Assembly: GCF_002127325.2 (NCBI RefSeq)
Contig: NC_035444.2
Coordinates: forward strand, 33,992,904 to 34,056,903
Source: Helianthus annuus
Taxonomy: Eukaryota > Streptophyta > Magnoliopsida > Asterales > Asteraceae
Reading direction: 5' to 3'
DNA length: 64,000 nt
Position 1 is the stretch's first letter. Each line of letters starts with the position of its first letter. This document shows positions 10,868-21,469 of the stretch, in pieces. A program made the translations under genes and the position numbers. The notes under the pieces were generated by a model. The model had not been told where the DNA came from. It made no database searches and was given only the letters and a program-made list of their open reading frames with translations.

Positions 10868-13555
10868 ATGAGCTCCAGTTCTAATAGGGATATAAAAGAA
10901 CCTCTAGAAGAACCCGAACGCTTTCTCAGAAAAAGACTAAAAGCTAAAAACCAAGAGAAAGTTTCGGGTGATCTACCTCCAATGGCGGACCAACGTACCC
11001 TCATGGATTACCTACGACCCACCGTAGGTAACCTAGGCGCTGCTATCAATGCACCGAATGTCGAAGCAAATAACTTCGAACTTCGACCGCACTTGATACA
11101 AATGCTCCAAAACTCCGCAACTTTCCATGGGCTTGCGGACGAGGATCCCCATCTACATATTACTAATTTCTTAGAAATATGTGATACCTTTCGGATCAAT
11201 GGAGCATCAAATGACGCCATCCGCCTCCGAATGTTTCCTTTCTCATTAAAAGACCGAGCGAAAGCTTGGCTCAACGCCCTCCCAGCTGGATCGGTAAACA
11301 CCTGGGATGAACTAGCCCAAAAATTTCTATATAAGTATTTCCCTCCCGCTAAAACGGCTAAATTAATGACTGAAATTAATACATATTCACAAGAGGACGG
11401 GGAATCCTTATATGAAACTTGGGAAAGGTTCAAGGAGTTATTACGCAAGTGTCCACATCACGGCCTTGCGATATGGCAACAAGTATCCACTTTCTATAAT
11501 GGATTGTTGCCACATACAAGGCAGACACTTGATTCTAGCTCCGGGGGACTTTTAAGTAATCGATGCCCGCATGAAATATATAACCAAATTGAGGAAATTG
11601 CTCAAACCAATTTTCAATGGCACACCCCCCGAGGCAATAAATCTATTGCCCCGGGCGCTCATAAGGTCGATGAAAGCACTTCTTTACAAGCCCAAATCGA
11701 GGCCCTTTCTTCAAAAATAAAAAAATTGGAAATGACAAAAACAGTCTCGGTTATGGCTTGTGAAGGGTGTGGTGGGTCACATGAAAATTGGAGTTGTATG
11801 AAAGAAACGGACGATCAACAAGAATTGGTAAACTACATTGATAATAGACCTAGGCCGTCGGGTCCTCCAACGGGAACTTACAACCAAGGATGGCGAAACC
11901 ACCCAAACCTTGGTTGGAGAGAACCCGACAATAGTAGTAACCAACAAACCCAACGAACAAACTTTCAACAACCAAGAAATGAGTCACAAAATTTCACTCA
12001 ACAACAAAGTGGACGAGAAAGGCTTGAAGATACTGTATCTCGCCTCATCTCTGACACTGAAAAGAAAAACTCGGAAAGATTTCTACAATTAGAATCAAAT
12101 TTTAGAAATCAACAAGCTAGTATTCAAAACATAGAAAAACAATTAAATCAAATAGCTTAAAATTTTGCCGAGAGACCGCAAGGCGCATTACCTAGCAATA
12201 CCGAAACAAACCCAAAAGCGCAAGTTCATCTCATCACGCTACGAAACCGCACCGTAGGGCCTGCAGAAGCGCCGCCGCCAACAGAAGAAACAGTACCCAC
12301 ACCTCTGCAGGAAAAGAACTCCCCTCCATCACCAGAGCCTACCAAAGCTCCTCGAGTTCCGTACCCCGGTAGGTTAATTCGTCAGAAGACCAATGAGCAA
12401 TTCGCGAAGTTCGAAAGTCTATTAAAGCAATTGCATGTCAATATTCCTTTTATTGAGGTCCTAACCCAAATGCCCAAATACTCTAAGTTCATGAGGGACT
12501 TCCTCACTCACAAAAAGAAAATTGAAAATTTGCAATTAGTCAATTTAGGCGAAGAATGCTCTGCCCTCGTACTCAATAAACTTCCCCAAAAGAAAATCGA
12601 TCCCGGAAGCTTCACGATTCCTTGCTCAATAGGGGAGTCCCCCGTTCGTAATGCCCTAGCCGACCTTGGGGCTAGCATTAACCTCATGCCCTCATCAATG
12701 TTTAAAAGACTCGGCCTGGGAACCACGAGTCCTACAAAAATGAGCATACAACTCGCTGATCGATCCGTCAAATTCCCGCAAGGTGTCATTGAAAATGTCT
12801 TGGTAAAAGCAAGGTTGGAGAACTCGCTAGTCGCTAGTCGGCCGGTGAAGTGGGGACTAGCGACTACTCGGGATTACTCGGGATTAATCAGGATTAATCG
12901 GATCGGGTTTTTTATATGTAATTTTCAGTTTTATGTATAAATATATACATTTTTATAGGTAAATATTTTAAGTAGCTAGGTTTTAAATCTTACTCAACTC
13001 ATTTACTTAAGTATACATGATTAATTGTTGGAATCCCAATGATTTGGTTGGAAACTGACCGGAATTTAGAGGTTTTGGCTGGAATATACAAGTTTTTTGC
13101 TGGAATCGTCGACTTTTGGCTGGCCTAGTCGGACCTAGTCGTGCCTAGTCGGACCTAGTCGGTTAATGGACCGATTTAAGAAAAATTACTCAGTAACTGG
13201 ACGACTAGCGATTAATCGCCGACTAATCGTCGCCTAGTCGCGATTTTTACAACACTGGGTAAAAGTAAGCAGATTCGTCTATCCAGCCGACTTTGTCATA
13301 CTCGATACGGAGGAAGACACCGAGGTCCCCCTCATACTAGGGAGACCATTTCTTGCCACCGCACAAGCAGTGGTAGATATGAATGACGGAACACTCACCT
13401 TGAGGTATGGGGATGATGAAGTAAAATTCGGAGTTGGGAAGAGAATTGAGGACGACGACCCGGTCAACTACATGAAGGTTATTGATTCAAGCTTGGATGC
13501 TGCTCTCCGACGGTATAACATGGGACGCCACACATCCCACTCAGAAAATATATAA
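10868..13555 (+). pseudogene. Athila-like gag-protease, unit 1 (broken)
   Basis: This starts at the same ATG as unit 2 (MSSSSNRDIKEPLEE) and keeps the gag domain (DPHLHITNFLEICDTF through CPHHGLAIWQQVSTFYNGLL) and the CX2CX3HX4C knuckle. A nonsense codon, TAA in place of CAA, ends the frame at 12158-12160. The protease half resumes near 12431 with DLGAS. It is then cut by a 448-bp hAT-type MITE at 12810-13257 with an 8-bp duplication, after which LGRPFLATA and the C-terminus follow to the TAA at 13553-13555. It cannot make a full product. Confidence 0.88.
12810..13257. mobile_element. hAT-type MITE inside unit 1 protease
   Basis: A 448-bp insertion is flanked by a perfect 8-bp duplication, GGTAAAAG (12802-12809 and 13258-13265). 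Its ends CAAGGTTGGAGAA and (complement) CAGTGTTGTAAAA are imperfect inverted repeats of hAT type. The interior is packed with TAGTCGG, TAATCG and CGACTA units. Units 2, 3 and 4 lack it, so it arrived after the array units separated. Confidence 0.85.
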
Positions 13556-14034
13556 CCTCACATTGGGTCTAGCCAAGGACCCTTATAAACGTGGCGCACC
13601 ACGGAGGCATTCCGCGGAACTATCCTTAGTTTAGTTTAATCTTTTAGTTTTAATTTGCAGGAATAAAACACACTCGTGGTGGTAATGGATGAAAAAGGGA
13701 ACGAGGAAAATGGCCCCATGCACAAAGAACGAAGCAACCCGACACAAATCTCCATTACAGAAGGCTCAACACGGGCCGTGCTCAACCAACACGGCCCCGT
13801 GCTGAACCACCTGCAAAAAAAATGCCCAGTTCAGGTAACTGGACACGGGCCGTGTTCACCAGACACGCCCCCGTGTCCAGGCTTCTGTCTCATTTCTTTA
13901 ATTTCTGTTACTGGCACCTGAACACGGGGCCGTGTCCGGTCCCCACGGGGCCGTGTCCAGACTGCCAGTAACATAAATCTTTGGTTTTTAACACCACATT
14001 ACACATCCAATCAACCTAAAAATTTATTTTTGGG

Positions 14035-14072
14035 ACACATTGAGGACAATGTGTAATTTAAGTGTGGGGGGG
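14035..14072 (+). other. Internal AGGA hairpin plus G-run (PPT-like), unit 1
   Basis: ACACATTGAGGACAATGTGT forms an 8-bp stem with loop AGGA. Six bases later AGTGTGGGGG begins. The layout is the same as at the LTR border, about 1.28 kb downstream. Counterparts lie at about 20155-20194, 42837-42873 and 48932-48975. Confidence 0.6.
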
Positions 14073-15310
14073 AAGCTAACACTTTGAAATTTTGTAAGTC
14101 CTAACAACAAGCCTTACACAAAACTCTATTGGAACCGCTAAACACCCCAAATTTTTTCAAAAAATTTTTTCATTTTTTTTCTTTTTACTTGTCTGAAGTT
14201 TAAGTTAGGAATCCCAAGATTAATAAGGTTATATTTTTATAAAATTTACAAACGAGAGCGTCGTGATAACAAGAACCAACATAAGAAAATTATGAAACGG
14301 CATATCAAGTCTAGTTAAGATTCGATTATATATACTTGATCACATTAAAAACCCATTCCCACAAAAGTGAGTTTTGAGCCTTTATAGAGCATACAAATTT
14401 ACATCTTTAGACTAAATGCTCATTTTTCGTTTCTTGTGTGAATAGTCGCTTGGTTCTTACAACTCTAGAACTTGCCACGACGATTCATTCCCGGTCCTTA
14501 CCAACTTAATCCCAAGTAAGTAAATGACAGAGGCATTAGGACCAACCATTTTTCTTTCTACACCATTATTTTTCAATTTTTTTTACCACCTACCCAAAAA
14601 TCCCCCTAGTTAACCCCTTTGAGCCTAAACCTTTCGTTTCTTTACCCTAAACCCTTTTTACCCACTAAAAACCCTTTTTATATTTTTTCACCCTTTATTT
14701 TAGTAACAAGCTCGGTTTTTTGCATGCTCGTTCTTTTATGTGACTAAAAAAAATGATGGTGAAGTTAAAAACAAACAAAGCTATGCAAACAAAAGCTTGT
14801 TTGGAGAAATACTTCAAAATAGAAAGTCACTAAAAAACAAAATGTGTTACGAAAACCGACGCTTTTTACGCTTTTCGCCCTTTTACTAACCACTAACCCA
14901 ACCACCCACCTTTAGCCCAAGCCTAACCCTTCACCCAAAAAGTCCTCATGATATTTACAAAGGTATAAAGTTAAAAAGGAGGAGGATTGATTGCTTGGCA
15001 AGCCTATGGAAGGCGTAAGTTCCATGCCGCTCTCGAGTGATTCACTAAAAATACACCTTCGGCCGAGTGTTGAGTGATTTCTCCCGTGAGGTATGTGAAC
15101 TTGTATATAAATGAAATTTAAAAAAAAAGGCATGTTATGCCCAAATAAGTAATTTGTCTTATGAAACGTTCTAAATAAATCATAACGAATAGGATTGTAA
15201 ATAAATAAAAATAAAACCCAAAAGATCTTGGATTCCCGACACTCTATGACAAGCCAAAAACCTTCTCTTCTACCCATTCCATTTGGGAGTGTAAGCCACA
15301 TTTAAAGAGT

Positions 15311-15350
15311 TTTGCTTGAGGACAAGCAAAAGTTCAAGTGTGGGGGTATT
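15311..15350 (+). other. Terminal AGGA hairpin and polypurine tract, unit 1
   Basis: TTTGCTTG-AGGA-CAAGCAAA (15311-15330) is an 8-bp stem. Six bases later comes AGTGTGGGGG and then TATT before LTR2. The G-run at the 3' LTR border is the expected polypurine primer of plus-strand synthesis. Confidence 0.65.
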
Positions 15351-17040
15351 TGATGTGTGTAAAATACAACATATAAATTACATCAAATAAGGCATAAAAC
15401 TAACCCTTTTTAAGTACTAATGTTGGAAAAAGAGTGTTTTTGTCTTCCTTTTGTATTTTCAGGATGAAATGAGCTCAAATTCACTAAAGAAGCAAAAAGA
15501 CAGCTAATTCTAACATAAATACAAGAAAAGGAATGAAAGTAGACTGCCCGAACCCTCAACGGCATCCTCCCAAGCGAAGAAGAGAAAACAGAAGCCTGAA
15601 CACGCCCCGTGCTCAGCCAGCACGGGGCCGTGCCCAAGAAGCAGCAGAAAAGACAAACCTGTAGAAGCTTCTATTGCCCACCACGGGGCCGTGTCCAGTG
15701 AGCACGGGGGCGTGGCGAAAGTACAGCAGGCGCATTAATTGTAATTGCGAATTACAATTAATGAAGAGAGAGAGTGTCAGACGGGCACGGGGGCGTGTCC
15801 AGCGGACACGGGGCCGTGCCCAGCCTTCTGTTCAGCCTATAAATAGGAGTGCTTGGTTTCATTCCAACTCATCCCTTGGCACACCACCTCTCTCACACTT
15901 CATCCACCACCCACCACCACCATAACACCATCATCCACCACCATCATCCATTGTCCATCATAGAGTGTGTGAGTCGTCTCGGGATCCAAGATTGATCGTA
16001 AGAGTTCTTGACAATCAAGGCCATGTTTGCCTAAGTCTCTTACATCACTTGGTGAAGACAAGTGTTTAGTATAATACTTTTTATTTTTAATCACTTTTTA
16101 TTTGGTTTTGTATTAATGACTTTAATAACTAGTTACTTATGTTGAAGGTGATCTTTCCTTATCGTTTGTCCGTGGTGTCTTGGCATTATTTTACTGTCTA
16201 TATAAAATAAAAGATTTTCACCATTCATATTTCCACGGTCTATATGGAGGTATGTTGGCTACCTGGTCGGGGGTTAAGGGAACGGTTTGGTAAGGGTCTT
16301 GCCCTTGTTCAGCGTTTAGAGGTCCTGCAAGGGACCTGGGTCAAATTTAGTAGGATCTCCTTCAATGCCCATAGGTATTGGATGGCGGGGATCCAAACTC
16401 TTTGACCCCCTCATAAGTTAACTACTATTAATACTATAACCCGGCTATTTAGGACTGTATCCCTGCTGACTCAGACTACTTAGTCGAGGGTAACGTCACC
16501 GCCAAAAGCGGGGCCTACCATAATTTGCATTAATAACTTAATTCATTATCTTCCAATAATCCAACCCTTTAGGATTGTATCCTTGCTGACTCAAACTACT
16601 GGGTTGAGGGTAACGTCGCCTTCAAAAGAGGGGCCTACTACAATAACTAAGATAATCTCTTAAACAAGTGCAAAAGTGCGAAAATAATCAAAGGTTATAC
16701 TAATACACGAGTCGGATCCAAGTGATTCATCTTGTCTATCTGTTTTTATTTTATTTTTATTTTTCAGCATTTAGTTAGTTTTTATTTTCTTAGTTTAAAA
16801 ACATTTTTTTAACTTTCTGATTTGATTAGACGTTGAGGATAAACCGGTACTAAAAGCTCTTGTGTCCTTGGACGACCTCGGTATCTTACCAACACTATAC
16901 TACGTCCACGATGGGTGCACTTGCCCATATGTGTGTTTAGTGTTAGTGAATATCGTGTTTTATAAATTTAAAACTTGGCTAAAGGTGTAAAAAAGGGGCT
17001 TAATTATATTCTAAAAATATATTACACTACACACGCATCA
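15351..17040 (+). mobile_element. LTR2 of the Athila-like array
   Basis: A 1690-bp LTR, very close to LTR1. It has lost 6 bp near 16091 (TTTTGC in the others), otherwise with the same TGATG/CATCA ends, palindrome (15733-15763) and TATA box (15838-15845). It serves as 3' LTR of unit 1 and 5' LTR of unit 2. Confidence 0.92.
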
Positions 17041-17046
17041 AGTTTT

Positions 17047-17063
17047 TGGCGCCGTTGCCGGGG
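17047..17063 (+). other. Primer binding site (tRNA-Asp), unit 2
   Basis: TGGCGCCGTTGCCGGGG lies 6 nt downstream of LTR2, as in the other units. Confidence 0.85.
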
Positions 17064-17441
17064 ACACAAGAATTTTAAGAAAGTTAGGAATCAACGGCCT
17101 AATCATATTTTTATTTTTCTTTTTAAGTTTTTTAGGATTTTCTTAGTTTTTCAGCTTCTGCAAAGCTCATCACGGGCCGTGCCTGGTCGGACACGGGCCG
17201 TGCCCAGCATCGTTACTGGCAGTTTTTAGTTTTCCAAGTTACAGAAGGCTGACCACGGGGCCGTGTCGGTGCAACACGGGGCCGTGTCCAACTTCCAGTA
17301 ACTGGGATCTGGAAAACAATCACTGTAACTCCGACCACGGGCCGTGTTCGCTGAACACGGGGCCGTGGTGAACTTTCTGACCAGCATTCTTTTCTGTTTT
17401 TATTGCAGGACTTGGAACCAGACGCCAATCTTACATAGTGT
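17064..17441 (+). other. Untranslated leader of unit 2
   Basis: This full-length leader has six CACGGG(G)CCGTG-type motifs at 17170-17370, in a setting of short complementary phrases (TTACTGG, CCAGTAAC, CTTCCAGTAACTGG). Everything between primer site and start codon is non-coding and would fold strongly as RNA. Confidence 0.7.
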
Positions 17442-19673
17442 ATGAGCTCCAGTTCTAATAGGGATATAAAAGAACCTCTAGAAGAACCCGAACGCTTTCT
17501 CAGAAAAAGACTAAAAGCTAAAAACCAAGAGAAAGTTTCGGGTGATCTACCTCCAATGGCGGACCAACGTACCCTCATGGATTACCTACGACCCACCGTA
17601 GGTAACCTAGGCGCTGCTATCAATGCACCGAATGTCGAAGCAAATAACTTCGAACTTCGACCGCACTTGATACAAATGCTCCAAAACTCCGCAACTTTCC
17701 ATGGGCTTGCGGACGAGGATCCCCATCTACATATTACTAATTTCTTAGAAATATGTGATACCTTTCGGATCAATGGAGCATCAAATGACGCCATCCGCCT
17801 CCGAATGTTTCCTTTCTCATTAAAAGACCGAGCGAAAGCTTGGCTCAATGCCCTCCCAGCTGGATCGGTAAACACCTGGGATGAACTAGCCCAAAAATTT
17901 CTATATAAGTATTTCCCTCCCGCTAAAACGGCTAAATTAATGACTGAAATTAATACATATTCACAAGAGGACGGGGAATCCTTATATGAAACTTGGGAAA
18001 GGTTCAAGGAGTTATTACGCAAGTGTCCACATCACGGCCTTGCGATATGGCAACAAGTATCCACTTTCTATAATGGATTGTTGCCACATATAAGGCAGAC
18101 ACTTGATTCTAGCTCCGGGGGACTTTTAGGTAATCGACGCCCGCATGAAATATATAACCAAATTGAGGAAATTGCTCAAACCAATTTTCAATGGCACACC
18201 CCCCGAGGCAATAAATCTATTGCCCCGGGCGCCCATAAGGTCGATGAAAGCACTTCTTTACAAGCCCAAATCGAGGCCCTTTCTTCAAAAATAAAAAAAT
18301 TGGAAATGACAAAAACAGTCTCGGTTATGGCTTGTGAAGGGTGTGGTGGGTCACATGAAAATTGGAGTTGTATGAAAGAAACGGACGATCAACAAGAATT
18401 GGTAAACTACATTGATAATAGACCTAGGCCGTCGGGTCCTCCAACGGGAACTTACAACCAAGGATGGCGAAACCACCCAAACCTTGGTTGGAGAGAACCC
18501 GACAATAGTTGTAACCAACAAACCCAACGAACAAACTTTCAACAACCAAGAAATGAGTCACAAAATTTCACTCAACAACAAAGTGGACGAGAAAGGCTTG
18601 AAGATACTGTATCTCGCCTCATCTCCGACACTGAAAAGAAAAACTCGGAAAGATTTCTACAATTAGAATCAAATTTTAGAAATCAACAAGCTAGTATTCA
18701 AAACATAGAAAAACAATCAAATCAAATAGCTCAAAATTTTGCCGAGAGACCGCAAGGCGCATTACCTAGCAATACCGAAACAAACCCAAAAGCGCAAGTT
18801 CATCTCATCACGCTACGAAACCGCACCGTAGTGCCTGCAGAAGCGCCGCCGCCAACAGAAGAAACAGTACCCACACCTCTGCAGGAAAAGAACTCCCCTC
18901 CATCACCAGAGCCTACCAAAGCTCCTCGAGTTCCGTACCCCGATAGGTTAATTCGTCAGAAGACCAATGAGCAATTCGCGAAGTTCGAAAGTCTATTAAA
19001 GCAATTGCATGTCAATATTCCTTTTATTGAGGTCCTAACACAAATGCCCAAATACTCTAAGTTCATGAGGGACTTCCTCACTCATAAAAAGAAAATTGAA
19101 AATTTGCAATTAGTCAATTTAGGCGAAGAATGCTCTGCCCTCGTACTCAATAAACTTCCCCAAAAGAAAATCGATCCCGGAAGCTTCACGATTCCTTGTT
19201 CAATAGGGGAGTCCCCCTTTCGTAATGCCCTAGCCGACCTTGGGGCTAGCATTAACCTCATGCCCTCATCAATGTTTAAAAGACTCGGCCTGGGAACCAC
19301 GAGTCCTACAAAAATGAGCATACAACTCGCTGATCGATCCGTCAAATTCCCGCAAGGTGTCATTGAAAATGTCTTGGTAAAAGTAAGCAGATTCGTCTAT
19401 CCAGCCGACTTTGTCATACTCGATATGGAGGAAGACACCGAGGTCCCCCTCATACTAGGGAGACCATTTATTGCCACCGCACAAGCGGTGGTAGATATGA
19501 ATGACGGAACACTCACCTTGAGGTATGGGGATGATGAAGTAAAATTCGGAGTTGGGAAGAGAATTGAGGACGACGACCCGGTCAACTACATGAAGGTTAT
19601 TGATTCAAGCTTGGATGCTGCTCTCCGACGGTGTAACATGGGACGCCACACATCCCACTCAGAAAATATATAA
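17442..19673 (+). CDS. Athila-like gag-protease polyprotein, intact (unit 2)
   Basis: This 743-residue frame is the only unbroken copy in the array. Gag forms the particle around element RNA, and the aspartic protease would cleave it. The retrotransposon gag domain covers about residues 95-220 (FLEICDTFRINGASNDAIRL, AKAWLNALPAGS, FPPAKTAKL, WERFKELLRKCPHHGL). A zinc knuckle CEGCGGSHENWSC (298-310) has the CX2CX3HX4C spacing seen in Athila. A Q/N-rich linker and a Pro-rich stretch follow. The protease has DLGAS (599-603) as active site and ILGRPFIATA near the C-terminus. The chosen ATG is the first after the leader and is shared by all units. Reverse transcriptase and integrase are missing, so the unit depends on enzymes from a full-length relative. 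Confidence 0.9.
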   Translation: MSSSSNRDIKEPLEEPERFLRKRLKAKNQEKVSGDLPPMADQRTLMDYLRPTVGNLGAAINAPNVEANNFELRPHLIQMLQNSATFHGLADEDPHLHITNFLEICDTFRINGASNDAIRLRMFPFSLKDRAKAWLNALPAGSVNTWDELAQKFLYKYFPPAKTAKLMTEINTYSQEDGESLYETWERFKELLRKCPHHGLAIWQQVSTFYNGLLPHIRQTLDSSSGGLLGNRRPHEIYNQIEEIAQTNFQWHTPRGNKSIAPGAHKVDESTSLQAQIEALSSKIKKLEMTKTVSVMACEGCGGSHENWSCMKETDDQQELVNYIDNRPRPSGPPTGTYNQGWRNHPNLGWREPDNSCNQQTQRTNFQQPRNESQNFTQQQSGRERLEDTVSRLISDTEKKNSERFLQLESNFRNQQASIQNIEKQSNQIAQNFAERPQGALPSNTETNPKAQVHLITLRNRTVVPAEAPPPTEETVPTPLQEKNSPPSPEPTKAPRVPYPDRLIRQKTNEQFAKFESLLKQLHVNIPFIEVLTQMPKYSKFMRDFLTHKKKIENLQLVNLGEECSALVLNKLPQKKIDPGSFTIPCSIGESPFRNALADLGASINLMPSSMFKRLGLGTTSPTKMSIQLADRSVKFPQGVIENVLVKVSRFVYPADFVILDMEEDTEVPLILGRPFIATAQAVVDMNDGTLTLRYGDDEVKFGVGKRIEDDDPVNYMKVIDSSLDAALRRCNMGRHTSHSENI

Positions 19674-21469
19674 CCTCACATTGGGTCTAGCCAAGGACCC
19701 TTATAAACGTGGCGCACCACGGAGGCATTCCGCGGAACTATCCTTAGTTTAGTTTAATCTTTTAGTTTTAATTTGCAGGAATAAAACACACTCGTGGTGG
19801 TAATGGATGAAAAAGGGAACGAGGAAAATGGCCCCATGCACAAAGAACGAAGCAACCCGACACAAATCTCCATTACAGAAGGCTCAACACGGGCCGTGCT
19901 CAACCAACACGGCCCCGTGCTGAACCACCTGCAGAAAAAACGCCCAGTTCAGGTAACTGGACACGGGCCGTGTTCACCAGACACGCCCCCGTGTCCAGGC
20001 TTCTGTCTCATTTCTTTAATTTCTGTTACTGGCACCTGAACACGGGGCCGTGTCCGGTCCCCACGGGGCCGTGTCCAGACTGCCAGTAACATAAATCTTT
20101 GGTTTTTAACACCACATTACACATCCAATCAACCTAAAAAATTATTTTTGGGACACATTGAGGACAATGTGTAATTTAAGTGTAGGGGGGGGGGAAGCTA
20201 ACACTTTGAAATTTTGTAAGTCCTAACAACAAGCCTTACACAAAACTCTATTGGAACCTCTAAACACCCCAAATTTTTTCAAAAAAAATTTTCATTTTTT
20301 TTCTTTTTACTTGTCTGAAGTTTAAGTTAGGAATCCCAAGATTAATAAGGTTATATTTTTATAAAATTTACAACCGAGAGCGTCGTGATAACAAGAACCA
20401 ACATAAGAAAATTATGAAACGGCATATCAAGTCTAGTTAAAATTCGATTATATATACTTGATCACATTAAAAACCCATTCCCACAAAAGTGAGTTTTGAG
20501 CCTTTATAGAGCATACAAATTTACATCTTTAGACTAAATGCTCATTTTTCGTTTCTTGTGTGAAAAGCCGCTTGGTTCTTACAACTCTAGAACTTGCCAC
20601 GACGATTCATTCCCGGTCCTTACCAACTTAAACCCAAGTAAGTAAATGATAGAGGCATTAGGACTAACCATTTTTCTTTCTACACCATTATTTTTCAATT
20701 TTTTTTACCACCTACCCAAAAATCCCCCTAGTTAACCCCTTTGAGCCTAAACCTTTCGTTTCTTTACCCTAAACCCTTTTTACCCACCAAAAACCCTTTT
20801 TATATTTTTTCACCCTTTATTTTAGTAACAAGCTCGGTTTTTCGCAAGCTCGTTCTTTTATGTGACTAAAAAAATGATGGTGAAGTTAAAAACAAACAAA
20901 GCTATGCAAACAAAAGCTTGTTTGGAGAAATACTTCAAAATAAAAAGTCACTAAAAAACAAAATGTGTTACGAAAACCGACGCTTTTTACGCTTTTCGCC
21001 CTTTTACTAACCACTAACCCAACCACCCACCTTTAGCCCAAGCCTAACCCTTCACCCAAAAAGTCCTCATGATATTTACAAAGGTATAAAGTTAAAAAGG
21101 AGGAGGATTGATTGCTTGGCAAGCCTATGGAAGGCGTAAGTTCCATGCCGCTCTCGAGTGATTCACTAAAAATACACCTTCGGCCGAGTGTTGAGTGATT
21201 TCTCCCGTGAGGTATGTGAACTTGTATATAAATGAAATTTAAAAAAAGGCATGTTATGCCCAAATAAGTAATTTGTCCTATGAAACGTTCTAAATAAATC
21301 ATAACGAATAGGATTGTAAATAAATAAAAATAAAACCCAAAAGATCTTGGATTCCCGACACTCTATGACAAGCCAAAAACCTTCTCTTCTACCCATTCCA
21401 TTTGGGAGTGTAAGCCACATTTAAAGAGTTTTGCTTGAGGACAAGCAAAAGTTCAAGTGTGGGGGTATT
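19674..21469 (+). other. 3' non-coding region of unit 2
   Basis: Same structure as in unit 1: GC-rich hairpins, internal AGGA hairpin with G-run (about 20155-20194, where the first G-run is interrupted as TGTAGGGG), AT-rich non-coding DNA, and terminal AGGA hairpin plus polypurine tract before LTR3. Its small variants (AGTTAAAATTCG, CAACCGAGAGCG, ATAAAAAGTCAC) match unit 4 rather than units 1 and 3. Confidence 0.8.

Larger units (their letters stand above)
13556..15350 (+). other. 3' non-coding region of unit 1
   Basis: About 1.8 kb lies between the gag-protease stop and LTR2. First come CACGGGGCCGTG-type hairpins (13765-13960), the last pair enclosed by 10-bp arms GTTACTGGCA/TGCCAGTAAC. Then comes a hairpin with an AGGA loop and a G-run (14035-14072), followed by about 1.2 kb of AT-rich DNA with no coding, and finally a second AGGA hairpin (15311-15330) and the polypurine tract at the LTR border. 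No pol or env-like frame is present. Confidence 0.8.

Noticed and set aside
10642..11004. 120-codon antisense frame over the leader and start of gag, rich in Arg/Pro (also at 17213, 23339, 46021)
   Set aside because: Its content comes from the CACGGGGCCGTG hairpins read in reverse, and it overlaps the gag start.
12431..13555. Possible separate aspartic-protease gene in unit 1
   Set aside because: It is the downstream half of the gag-protease frame broken by a nonsense codon and the MITE; the other units show one continuous frame.
17582..18022. 146-codon open frame antisense to gag (also at 11008, 23708 and in part at 46588)
   Set aside because: It is the reverse-strand shadow of the conserved gag frame, preserved only because the units are copies; no independent domain or start context.
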